Positions 1 to 6,344 of a stretch of DNA of 11,990 nucleotides are shown here, piece after piece. Each line of letters starts with the position of its first letter. The stretch's first letter is position 1. Below the pieces are notes generated by a model. The model was not told where the DNA came from, did no database searches, and worked only from the letters and a program-made list of their open reading frames with translations. Made by a program: the position numbers and the translations under genes. Location: the NCBI GenBank assembly GCA_947474445.1, contig CANJJY010000102.1, forward strand, positions 1 to 11,990, written 5' to 3'. Origin of the DNA: Oligoflexaceae bacterium. GTDB lineage: Bacteria > Bdellovibrionota_B > Oligoflexia > Oligoflexales > Oligoflexaceae.

Positions 1-145
1 GGGCTATGGAGGTAGAGGCTCGAGTTAGCTGGTCTGATAGTGACGGTTGGTTCGATTCAGTTAGGAGTTTGGATAGGTCTAGTGCTTGGTCGATCCAGTT
101 TAGGGTTCTTTGGTAGACGTTGAGATCTTGGAATGAGAAGGCCAT
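1..145 (-). CDS. Four-helix-bundle protein (23S rRNA intervening-sequence protein family), N-terminal part
   Basis: Partial gene: the first 48 codons are present and the rest lies beyond the left edge. The minus strand reads from an ATG at 145-143, preceded by GGGAG (159-155) at 9-nt spacing, which supports this start. The translation begins MAFSFQDLNVYQRTLNWIDQ and continues to a segment reading QLTRASTSIA. This fits the family pattern F-x-D-L-x-V-Y/W-Q near the N terminus and Q-(I/L)-x-R-A-(A/S)-x-S-I-(A/P) about 30 residues later. The family was named from proteins encoded in 23S rRNA intervening sequences, but free-standing copies are common. It also includes Avd, the accessory protein of diversity-generating retroelements. 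No rRNA or reverse transcriptase is visible here, so this is most likely a free-standing copy of unknown role. The family call is recognition from memory of a short stretch. Confidence 0.7.
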   Translation of the reverse strand, partial: MAFSFQDLNVYQRTLNWIDQALDLSKLLTESNQPSLSDQLTRASTSIA

Positions 146-178
146 TGGTTTTTACTCCCGGTTGATTGGGGAGAGAGC

Positions 179-364
179 ATGAACTGGTTTTTTTGGATTT
201 TCCAAGGACATGTTGTGGGGGGATTCGGACTTTTTTTGATTTTGGGATTTGGATTTACTCTATCTACCCATGCTATCTACTCTGTTTTGTGGCAGCTAAT
301 GAGTTGGTTCTCGGGGATGGGGATTGTTGAGGGCATGGGTAGAGGGAGGCCACTGTTTTGCTGA
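179..364 (+). CDS. Possible small hydrophobic protein (61 residues), doubtful
   Basis: The reading frame starts at ATG with a purine-rich stretch (GGGGAGAGAG) just upstream. It would encode a Phe-, Gly- and Trp-rich peptide with one hydrophobic segment at about residues 13-40. I recognise no family. Against it: its 3' end runs into the inverted repeat that overlaps the end of ssrA, and it lies where the leader of the divergent four-helix-bundle gene should be. Its composition reflects short G/T-rich runs such as GGATTT repeated around 195-255. It may be chance. There is no other gene candidate between 146 and 374. Confidence 0.2.
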   Translation: MNWFFWIFQGHVVGGFGLFLILGFGFTLSTHAIYSVLWQLMSWFSGMGIVEGMGRGRPLFC

Positions 365-377
365 CGCAAAACAGTGG
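350..377. repeat. 12-bp perfect inverted repeat overlapping the 3' end of ssrA
   Basis: CCACTGTTTTGC (350-361) and GCAAAACAGTGG (366-377) are exact reverse complements around a 4-nt loop. The right arm includes the last bases of the tmRNA acceptor stem and its discriminator base. On the minus strand it could act as a terminator or processing hairpin just past the tmRNA 3' end, but no T-run follows, so it is not a typical intrinsic terminator. Confidence 0.6.
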
Positions 378-729
378 AGGTGGCGGGAATTGAACCCGCG
401 TCCGAGCGTGTGCTGACAAAGGCTGCTACATGCTTAGCACCACGAGAAATCCTCTTGATTCACCCCCTCGCAGACACATGGATGAACCCGCAACCTGATT
501 GAGTGTCCTCGTAAAGTCCCCAGGTGGAGAAATCTACGAGTAAGCTAGAGGATGGTACGCCTCGAGACTTGCTCTAGCAGCAAGTACCGTCAGCGGCAGC
601 TTAATTAAGCTGCGAGTGCGTAATCGTTGCCGACTAAGCGTTGTTACGCGTTTATAACCGGGTCACGTAACCATCCCGGACATGCTCCTTAAAACCCGCT
701 GCCACACCCGTCGAAACCAGGGCACCCCC
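375..729 (-). ncRNA. ssrA: tmRNA (single-piece)
   Basis: Transfer-messenger RNA rescues stalled ribosomes: it is charged with alanine, enters the A site and templates a degradation tag. On the minus strand the 5' end GGGGGUG (729-723) pairs with CACCUCC (382-376), followed by discriminator A at 375. The third pair is G-U, the alanine identity element expected for AlaRS. The 5' domain carries the conserved CUGGUUUCGACGGG (720-707). The T-arm with GGUUCAAUUCC lies near the 3' end, and UAGUC immediately precedes the tag frame. About 355 nt is a normal length. CCA is not encoded (CUG follows the discriminator), so it must be added by CCA-adding enzyme. The RNA is not split or permuted. Its promoter should lie in 730-833, and the 5' end is expected to be made by RNase P. 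Confidence 0.96.
605..631 (-). other. tmRNA tag-peptide reading frame (GNDYALAA, stop)
   Basis: Directly after UAGUC, the codons GGC AAC GAT TAC GCA CTC GCA GCT TAA encode GNDYALAA, with a second in-frame-independent TAA nearby. The YALAA ending is the standard C-terminal degron read by ClpXP-type proteases. At eight encoded residues the tag is shorter than the ten of Escherichia coli (ANDENYALAA), and its resume codon is Gly rather than the usual Ala. From memory, short GND-type tags occur in Bdellovibrio-like bacteria, which agrees with the suggested lineage. Confidence 0.9.
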
Positions 730-833
730 AATTGACGTGGTCTGTTCACGGCAGGGAAATAATCCCTGTTCGAGAGACGGCGTTATGCTAGTATAAATCA
801 GAATAATTTGCCAGGTTTCTATCCTTCTTTTTT
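730..833. promoter_or_regulatory. Divergent intergenic region between ssrA and the hydrolase-fold gene
   Basis: This region must drive ssrA leftward and probably the hydrolase-fold gene rightward. It contains a palindrome, CAGGGA-AATAA-TCCCTG (752-768), which could be an operator or a hairpin in the tmRNA precursor leader. It also contains an A+T core, AGTATAAAT (790-798), that reads as TATAAA on plus and TATACT on minus, so it could serve as a -10 in either direction. I find no convincing -35 for either. A run of eight T's occupies 828-835. Confidence 0.4.
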
Positions 834-854
834 TTGGCCAGCTTGGGGAATAAG

Positions 855-1832
855 GTGAGCATTTCGCCTGTCGACGAACAGTCGCTACCTATTCTAAACG
901 ATCCCTCACTGCTTCCTCCCCTCGAGGAAATAGATTCCATTTCTACGCTCGGCGTCGGCGATGGCCTGCTCGAACCCGAACAGAATATGGCTTTTTCCTG
1001 TCCGGTCGATCACCTTGGCACGGCGGTTTACGTCCAGGGCTGGGCCAAACTTCACAGCGAATGGCCCCCTGTTATCTTCGTCCACGACCTCGGCGAGAAC
1101 GTCGAACTCTATGAGACGGCCGCCCGCATCCTCGTGGCGAAGGGCTTCAATACCTTTAGCTTTGACATGCGCGGCCACGGCCGCTCCTCGCCGCTGGCCG
1201 GCAAAATGGTTTCCTTCGAAGACCTCGTCAGCGACCTCCTACAGGTGGTCGCCTGGATCCGCTACAAATCCCAACGCCGCATGCCCTTTCTCATCGGCCA
1301 GGGCGTGGGGGCCTTGATTCTGCTCCATTTTCAAAAAGCCTTTCCCCAGTATGCCCAGCATTGCGTGCTGCTCGCTCCCGTCTTTCAAGAGCAAACCGCT
1401 TTGCCGCTCTTCAGTCGCATGCTCATCCATACCATGGCCGCGCTCGCTCCTGGGGCCCGTTTGCCACGCTTTCTTTTGCCCTATTTTCTCCCCCTCAGCG
1501 ATGATGCTAACCTCCGTGGGTCGGCGCGTACCGTCATGATCAGTGCGGGATTTGCGCAGGAACTCTTGCAAGCGATTCGCGGCGCATCGGAGGCGATCCA
1601 AGCGATACGGGCGAAAAATCTCATCGTGTGCCCCATCGATGATACCTTCTACAACAGCGCGCGCTTGCTCGAACAAGCCCGCGCGCACCCCGATGCCTCC
1701 TCTTTTCAGGTCTGCGAAGTGTCGGGCATCAGCGCCCAGGCCATGACCCACGATCAGGACGAAGTCACGCGGCTGTTTCAGGCCGTGGTGCCCTGGATGC
1801 AAAGTCAGGTCCGTAGCCATCCATCCCTTTGA
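855..1832 (+). CDS. Alpha/beta-hydrolase-fold protein (monoglyceride-lipase/S33-like) lacking the nucleophile serine
   Basis: The protein (325 residues from GTG 855) has the Hydrolase_4/lysophospholipase pattern: PPVIFVHDLGEN as the oxyanion-side strand and turn, FSFDMRGHGRSS, then the nucleophile elbow, a central cap and a late His. The elbow, normally G-x-S-x-G, reads G-Q-G-V-G, so Gly150 (codon GGC, 1302-1304) replaces Ser. The acid (Asp262/Asp263 in CPIDDTF) and the base (His299 in MTHDQDE) are still present. The usual H-G before the oxyanion turn is H-D. It is probably catalytically dead or altered, despite an intact frame. I chose GTG 855 because GGGGA (845-849) precedes it; an earlier in-frame TTG at 834 sits in a T-run with no ribosome-binding site. 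No signal peptide is visible, so it is probably cytoplasmic. The next gene follows after 67 nt and may be co-transcribed. Confidence 0.85.
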   Translation: MSISPVDEQSLPILNDPSLLPPLEEIDSISTLGVGDGLLEPEQNMAFSCPVDHLGTAVYVQGWAKLHSEWPPVIFVHDLGENVELYETAARILVAKGFNTFSFDMRGHGRSSPLAGKMVSFEDLVSDLLQVVAWIRYKSQRRMPFLIGQGVGALILLHFQKAFPQYAQHCVLLAPVFQEQTALPLFSRMLIHTMAALAPGARLPRFLLPYFLPLSDDANLRGSARTVMISAGFAQELLQAIRGASEAIQAIRAKNLIVCPIDDTFYNSARLLEQARAHPDASSFQVCEVSGISAQAMTHDQDEVTRLFQAVVPWMQSQVRSHPSL

Positions 1833-1899
1833 GATAGCTCCCTCGTGATGGCCGCGCTTCTCCGCAGCCGTCCTGGGCTCAGCATAGGATAGCTCACAT

Positions 1900-4305
1900 A
1901 TGGAAGAAGCGACTCAGCTCGAACTGTATCTGCAGCGTCTCAATCGGTTCCGTTGGGGCCTCAACACCTCGATGCGCGTCCTCCGTATCGTGCGGAGCGT
2001 GATGCTGGCCCTTTGCCTCTTTCTCCTCTGGGCCTGGATCAAGCCCGAACATTGGGGCCAGCAGCTCACCGTCTTCGTCATCTCGCTCCTGGTTTTTCTC
2101 GCCCTGAGCTGGCAGAAATCCCTGAAGATGAGTACGCTCAGCGATTGGCTGCTCGCTCTCGAGATGCATTTCCCCAACACCAAACAAAGTGCCCTCGGCC
2201 TCCGTCACTCCCCAGTTCTGCCTACCGATTGGCAGCACTATATCGATGAAGAATTCGAAAATCAAAAAAAGGAAGGGGTCGACCTCCTGCTCTCAAAGGC
2301 GGCAACGCTGCTCCTGCCGCTGCTCTGTCTCATCTTTCTCTTTCAAGGCGCCGGCCAAGCCTGGAACAACGCTCTCCACTCCATCGAGCGAGTTGCGCGG
2401 ACTCTCAGCTATGGCGCGCAGTTGAAAGTCGTCGAGGGATCGCCGACGGCCAAGGGTGATCAGAGCTATAAGCTCGGTTCGGGGACGATAGAACTCACTC
2501 TGCTCGAACAAAACCTCATCGAGATCAACGTCGTCGGCGCTCCCGACGCCGCTCCCATGGTTCAGCTCAAAGACAAGGCCGGCAAACCCACGCAGACCTT
2601 TCGTCTGGTTCGATCGGGAGAGGATACGGAGCGCGATGCGGTGGGGCGATTTGCGGTGAAGTTCGCCTTGAATGAAGACGCGGACCTCTACCTCTCGACT
2701 GTGTCGATCAACTCGGCTGCCGCCAAGGTTCACGTCAAACATCTCCCCGTCCCCGAAGTCGAGCTCGCCACGATCGCGCCCCTCGATGAGGCCTGGCCGG
2801 ACGATAGACCTCTGCCGCTCAGCATCCGTGTCAAGGCCGAGCATCCTCTCCAAGCTCTGCACCTCAGCATCAAGAGCGGTGAACGCGCGCATCGTGAGCT
2901 CGTCACCGAAGTCCTCGCGGTTGACAAACACACGCTCGAGACGAGCTATAGTCTGCCGCTCGAACCCTACATGGAGCAGGATCTCCAGGAACTCGAAATC
3001 GTCGCCGAAGCCACAGATCGCGCGCTGCCCACGCCGCTCATCGGTCGCAGTAAACCCATCATCATCAAGGTGGCGAGCGCCTACGGCCGCTATCGCGCTA
3101 CGCTCGAGACGCTCAAGGAATTGAAATCCAAACTCGACGAGCAACTGCAAGACGCCAAAAACAAGAAACCCGAGAATCTCGGCGAACTCGGCGAGAAGGC
3201 CGCGCGGCAATCGGAGGATTCGCCCTACTTCGATGCTCTCGATCGGCAGACGATCCGCGAGTTTCAGGAATTCTTTGCGCAGAACGATCAGAAGCCCAAT
3301 ATGAGCGCGATGATGAACGCCTCGGACCAACTCAATCGCTTTCTCTTTGAACACGAGAGTCTCGACGACCGCGAACGCGATCGCGACTTTTTCATCGCCG
3401 CACGTTCTCTCTCGCGCTTGCTGGAACAAAAGACGAGCGAACGCAAAGTGCCTGTGTCCCGCGTCGTCGAGCGCATGCGAAAGTTCCTCGATGAACGCCA
3501 CAAACGCTGGGAACAGCGCGTCGCGCATCTCGAGACGCCGCCGGTCGAATGGCAACAGGTGCAAAAGAAACCTTTCGATCAGGCCCTGCAGAAGATTCAG
3601 GCGGTCGACAGTCAGAACCCGCCCGCGACGCAGCAGGCCCTGCAGGTGCTCTCGCAGACGGTGGAATCCTACCGCCAATGGATAGAAGCTCTGGAAGCCA
3701 AGGAAGACGCGGCTCGTCAGCAGCAGGAACAGAAAAGACAGAAAGGTCTCGCTAACGCTCAGGATCAGCTGCGTGAATTGCAAAAGCGTCAGAGTCTGAT
3801 CTCCAGCAAACTCGACAAGGCGTCCGAACGGCAGGCAAAAGACCTGGAGGAAAGCTGGGCCTCGGTGCGGCTCGAACAGAACTCCAACATCAAGGGCACG
3901 CGCGAACTCGAAGGGCAACTCCGCTCGCTCTCGCCCGGAGCGGGAGAACGTATGAAAGCCGCTCTCGATGCGATGGAATCGACGATAGGCGGCGGCAATT
4001 CTCAGAAGTTTGTCGAAGCTGAATCCGCCTCCGACTTTGCGGGGCGACTGCTCCAGCAGGCCGAGAGTGCAGCCCGCAAAAGCCAGCAGGAGCAGGGCAA
4101 ACGCGGCCGCAGGCGCCGCGTGACGAGCGACCAGTACTATGGTAATCAGGTGGACGGTGGCGATGTGGATCTACGCCGTGACTATGAAGTGAATCGCCGC
4201 TACCGTGAGGACGTGCTCGATGATGTGCGTCAGATCAAACGGGGCGAGACGAGCGAACAGGATGATGCTGTGCTCGAGGATTATTTACGCAAGGTGGTTC
4301 GTTGA
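1900..4305 (+). CDS. Membrane-anchored coiled-coil protein, DUF4175-like
   Basis: The product has 801 residues. Hydrophobic segments at about 30-47, 55-71 and 132-147 anchor it in the inner membrane. A beta-rich region follows (about 165-385), apparently extracytoplasmic. Then comes a long charged, Gln/Glu/Lys/Arg-rich helical region (about 390-720) of coiled-coil type. A basic stretch (GKRGRRRRV) precedes the C-terminal end, which reads YREDVLDDVRQIKRGE and finishes DYLRKVVR. This three-helix anchor with a large coiled-coil tail, and the closing pattern of a charged helix then D-Y-(L/I)-x-x-(L/V), resemble DUF4175 proteins. The biochemical role of that family is unknown to me, and the assignment rests on layout only. 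AGGAT (1886-1890) precedes the ATG. The downstream methyltransferase starts within its stop codon, so the two genes are translationally coupled. A 541-codon open frame on the opposite strand is a codon-bias shadow. Confidence 0.8.
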   Translation: MEEATQLELYLQRLNRFRWGLNTSMRVLRIVRSVMLALCLFLLWAWIKPEHWGQQLTVFVISLLVFLALSWQKSLKMSTLSDWLLALEMHFPNTKQSALGLRHSPVLPTDWQHYIDEEFENQKKEGVDLLLSKAATLLLPLLCLIFLFQGAGQAWNNALHSIERVARTLSYGAQLKVVEGSPTAKGDQSYKLGSGTIELTLLEQNLIEINVVGAPDAAPMVQLKDKAGKPTQTFRLVRSGEDTERDAVGRFAVKFALNEDADLYLSTVSINSAAAKVHVKHLPVPEVELATIAPLDEAWPDDRPLPLSIRVKAEHPLQALHLSIKSGERAHRELVTEVLAVDKHTLETSYSLPLEPYMEQDLQELEIVAEATDRALPTPLIGRSKPIIIKVASAYGRYRATLETLKELKSKLDEQLQDAKNKKPENLGELGEKAARQSEDSPYFDALDRQTIREFQEFFAQNDQKPNMSAMMNASDQLNRFLFEHESLDDRERDRDFFIAARSLSRLLEQKTSERKVPVSRVVERMRKFLDERHKRWEQRVAHLETPPVEWQQVQKKPFDQALQKIQAVDSQNPPATQQALQVLSQTVESYRQWIEALEAKEDAARQQQEQKRQKGLANAQDQLRELQKRQSLISSKLDKASERQAKDLEESWASVRLEQNSNIKGTRELEGQLRSLSPGAGERMKAALDAMESTIGGGNSQKFVEAESASDFAGRLLQQAESAARKSQQEQGKRGRRRRVTSDQYYGNQVDGGDVDLRRDYEVNRRYREDVLDDVRQIKRGETSEQDDAVLEDYLRKVVR

Positions 4306-5579
4306 AAGAGAATGAGCGCGATGGGCCCGAGGCGCGGCGCATAAAAAAAGAAATCTATGCGCAGCCGCACGTCGTGCGCGTCGAGCCCCCTCCCGGTTGG
4401 GAGGATGTCACGGCGCGGGAGATGCGCGAACTCAGTGACGATTGGACTTTGCCCGGCAAGTTTGTAGGCACCCAGCGGCAGGACGAGAGCGGCCTTTGGT
4501 TTGAGAATCTCGACTTCCGGCAATTGATCGAAATCCCCCTGCGGCTCCTCACCGCTGCCGATGCGCTCTGGGCTCTGCAGAGTCGTCACGTGGGGAGCTT
4601 TGGTGAACTCATTGCGATGATCGAACAGCTCCCTTGGGCGCTTTATCTCCCGCCTGGCGCCAAGGTGCGTTTGCGGGTGAATTCATTTCGCAGCAAGCTC
4701 TTTCACGAGGGGAAGATCGAAGAACTCATCGCGCAGAGTCTCGAAAAATCCGGCTACCACATCGCGTCGACGCCCGGGTGTTTTCGTCTCGTCTGTGAAC
4801 AGATCGCTAATCGCCACACGATATTTCTCTCCTTGGCGGGTGAGTTCTTGTATCGCCGTCACTATAAGGAGGTTCACCAGCACGGTGCGCCTCTTCAGGA
4901 ACATCTAGCCGCCGCCTGTCTCAGTTGGGCCGCCGCCTTGCAGGGCCCTGAGTGGCAGCCTGATCTGCTGGCGATTCCTTTTGCTGGGAGCGGGACGTTT
5001 TATGCGGAAGAGCTCCTCCGTCGCGGCTGTGTCCCGGCCTTTCTCTGGCGGATGCCCGACTACAGTGTCGCGCAGCTGGCGTGTCTGCCGGCGGCGAGCT
5101 GGGCGCAGATCATCAAGCGACGCGAGGCCTTGGCGCCCGTCCCTGTTCCTCCCGCCCTGCTGATCGAAAAGGATAGCGAGATCGCGGCGGGTCTCGAGCA
5201 GAATCTCGCCTTCTTTCGACGGCGTCTGGCGCCTGATGTCCCCAGCGCGGAGATGGTCGTCGCCGATGTCTTCAAGCAGCAACTCCCACCGGGTCGCATC
5301 TGGATGCCGCTGAATCCTCCCTACGGTCTGCGTCTCGATCAAGGGGGCGAGCAGGCGCCGCATTTTTACCGCGAGCTGGCTCTGTGGCTGCGGGCGCAGA
5401 TGGCGACTGAAATTCGCGGCTTTGTGCTGGTGGCCGACAGTGCGAGTCTCTATGCCTTCCAGCATGCCCTCCCCGAGGGTGCGGTGCAGGGAGTGCAGAG
5501 CTTTTCGCAAGGAGGGCAGCATGTGCGTTGCGTCGCCTTTCGGCTCGGTGGGTCCTCGTCCCGATCAGTTGGCCCATAA
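4302..5579 (+). CDS. THUMP-domain SAM-dependent RNA methyltransferase (RlmL/YpsC-like)
   Basis: This 425-residue protein is very likely an RNA guanine-N2 methyltransferase of the UPF0020/RlmL N-terminal-half type. The N-terminal half shows THUMP-family signatures: RVNSFRSKLFHEGKIEE at about 126-142 (compare the T/S-x-R-S-x-L-(F/Y)-H pattern), then GEFLYRRHYKEVHQHGAPLQ (about 180-199, matching the G-x-x-L-(H/Y)-R-R-x-Y...APL-x-E pattern). The Rossmann domain has motif I P226-FAGSGTF and motif IV NPPYG at 338-342, which contacts the target base amine. An usual Asp before PFAGSG is Ile here. The start is TTG 4302, inside the TTGA that also contains the previous stop. AAGGTGG (4291-4297) is the ribosome-binding site. 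The exact target (23S rRNA G2445 in RlmL) cannot be told, and no RlmK half is fused, so I give no symbol. Confidence 0.88.
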   Translation: MKENERDGPEARRIKKEIYAQPHVVRVEPPPGWEDVTAREMRELSDDWTLPGKFVGTQRQDESGLWFENLDFRQLIEIPLRLLTAADALWALQSRHVGSFGELIAMIEQLPWALYLPPGAKVRLRVNSFRSKLFHEGKIEELIAQSLEKSGYHIASTPGCFRLVCEQIANRHTIFLSLAGEFLYRRHYKEVHQHGAPLQEHLAAACLSWAAALQGPEWQPDLLAIPFAGSGTFYAEELLRRGCVPAFLWRMPDYSVAQLACLPAASWAQIIKRREALAPVPVPPALLIEKDSEIAAGLEQNLAFFRRRLAPDVPSAEMVVADVFKQQLPPGRIWMPLNPPYGLRLDQGGEQAPHFYRELALWLRAQMATEIRGFVLVADSASLYAFQHALPEGAVQGVQSFSQGGQHVRCVAFRLGGSSSRSVGP

Positions 5580-5633
5580 AATCCTCGAAAGCGGGCGCTG
5601 ACGCGGGTCGGCGCCACTCCTGCGTTTCCCTGC

Positions 5634-5661
5634 TGGCAGCTCGCCTTGAGCGTGCTAAACT
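5634..5661 (+). promoter_or_regulatory. Candidate sigma-70-type promoter with extended -10
   Basis: TGGCAG (5634-5639), a 16-nt spacer, then TGC-TAAACT (5653-5661) form a plausible promoter. The TG one base before the -10 hexamer suggests an extended -10. Transcription would start near 5668 and give a ~27-nt leader before the 65-residue protein. Confidence 0.4.
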
Positions 5662-5694
5662 TTTTTCCAGAATCTAAATCGAGAGGAGTCTGCA

Positions 5695-5892
5695 ATGGCT
5701 AAGAAACCAGCCGCGGCTAAGAAAGCTGGCGAGAAGAAACCCTATCGCGTAGTCAAGAAGCGTTCGGGTCGCTACATGGTCATCAAAAAGAAGGGCAAAT
5801 ATGTTAACGGCGAAGAAAAGGTGAAAATCCTGCTCGCTGAAGGTCTGATCAAAGCGATGAAGCCTAAGGCAAAACCAGCAGCAGCTGAGTAA
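5695..5892 (+). CDS. Small basic Lys/Ala-rich protein
   Basis: The 65-residue product has an Ala/Lys/Pro-rich N-terminal tail (MAKKPAAAKKAGEKK), a central folded-looking segment (PYRVVKKRSGRYMVIKKKGK, then VNGEEKVKILLAEGLIK), and an Ala/Lys/Pro tail. The strong positive charge and histone-H1-like tails suggest binding to nucleic acid or ribosomes, but I do not recognise a named family. GAGAGGAG (5681-5688) is a strong ribosome-binding site before ATG. It appears to have its own promoter upstream and a perfect hairpin 15 nt after its stop, so it is probably a single-gene unit and well expressed. Its Lys codons are mostly AAG/AAA in a G+C-rich backbone style, unlike the island that starts 300 bp later. 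Confidence 0.8.
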   Translation: MAKKPAAAKKAGEKKPYRVVKKRSGRYMVIKKKGKYVNGEEKVKILLAEGLIKAMKPKAKPAAAE

Positions 5893-5907
5893 TTGTCCTG
5901 TGGCTTG

Positions 5908-5940
5908 ATCTCGATACCGTGGGCTTCACGGTATCGAGAT
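5908..5940. terminator. Perfect 14-bp hairpin between convergent genes
   Basis: ATCTCGATACCGTG (5908-5921) and its exact reverse complement (5927-5940) flank a 5-nt loop. It lies just after the 65-residue protein gene and just after the stop of the convergent fliG remnant, the usual place for a shared bidirectional terminator. No T-run follows on either strand, so it may work with Rho or as an RNA-stabilising end rather than as a classic intrinsic terminator. Confidence 0.55.
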
Positions 5941-5961
5941 GTCTCTCCGAGGGATCGGGGT

Positions 5962-6132
5962 TTAACTGGCGACTCTTTGCGCGCCCCGTTCGATGATGAT
6001 CTTGCCTTCATCTTCCAATCGTCTCACGACAGCGAGAATATCAGCCTGAGCCTGACTCACGTCTTTGGCTTTTTGCGGAGCTGTGGCGAGGAGATCTTCT
6101 TTCAGAAGTTTGGCGGCGCGTTGGGACATCAA
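5962..6132 (-). pseudogene. fliG: C-terminal remnant of flagellar motor switch protein FliG
   Basis: On the minus strand, from about 6132 down to TAA at 5964-5962, the frame reads MSQRAAKLLKEDLLA, continues through QAQADILAVVRRLEDEGKII, and ends RVAS. This matches the conserved end of FliG: the M-S-x-R-A-A-x-x-L-x-E-D-L helix and the closing (I/V)-x-x-x-R-(R/K)-L-x-E-x-G-(K/E)-I-x-I helix. Intact FliG has about 330-350 residues, whereas only about 55 codons are recognisable. Upstream codons (reading GGARGCKGCVDQTTITIL) do not resemble FliG, and a TGA interrupts the frame near 6207. The first 55 codons do start with ATG at 6129, so a short peptide could be made, but loss of the ring-binding, middle and most torque domains makes it non-functional as FliG. 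It marks the point where the conserved backbone was broken. Confidence 0.82.
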
Positions 6133-6271
6133 AATAGTGATGGTTGTTTGATCGACGCAACCCTTACAGCCGCGGGCTCCACCGATAAATATATGGCCGC
6201 AAAATCAGTCAAAAATCATTCGACATTTAACACCTTGATGAAAATAAGGGAGAACGAAAAATCGCGAAATT

Positions 6272-6299
6272 TTGGCTCTGTGTGGTGCAAAAATTTAAT
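6272..6299 (+). promoter_or_regulatory. Candidate promoter of the exported-protein/toxin operon
   Basis: TTGGCT (6272-6277), a 16-nt spacer and TTTAAT (6294-6299) give a sigma-70-like promoter about 40 nt before the first start codon, in A+T-rich sequence. The stretch 6133-6344 holds no supported gene. A plus-strand open frame across it (5893-6345) has no start signal and is partly antisense to the fliG remnant. Confidence 0.35.
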
Positions 6300-6344
6300 T
6301 TACTGTATGAGACAACGCACCAGAGAATTCGGGGAAAACAAGTG

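Noticed and set aside
376..410. Stand-alone tRNA gene suggested by the T-arm and acceptor sequence
   Set aside because: The matching 5' acceptor strand is 320 bp away with the tag frame between, so this is the tRNA-like domain of tmRNA.
1239..1820. 193-codon minus-strand frame
   Set aside because: Antisense shadow of the hydrolase-fold gene, no recognisable domain.
2293..3918. 541-codon open reading frame on the minus strand
   Set aside because: It lies wholly antisense to the membrane coiled-coil gene. Its composition (Arg/Leu/Glu/Phe-rich without domains) is what strong codon bias produces in the complementary frame, and no start signal supports it.
4905..5522. 205-codon minus-strand frame
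   Set aside because: Antisense shadow of the methyltransferase, which has clear THUMP and NPPYG motifs on the plus strand.
5594..5615. GGCGC/GCGCC hairpin after the methyltransferase gene as a terminator
   Set aside because: Only a 5-bp stem with a long loop and no T-run; too weak to call.
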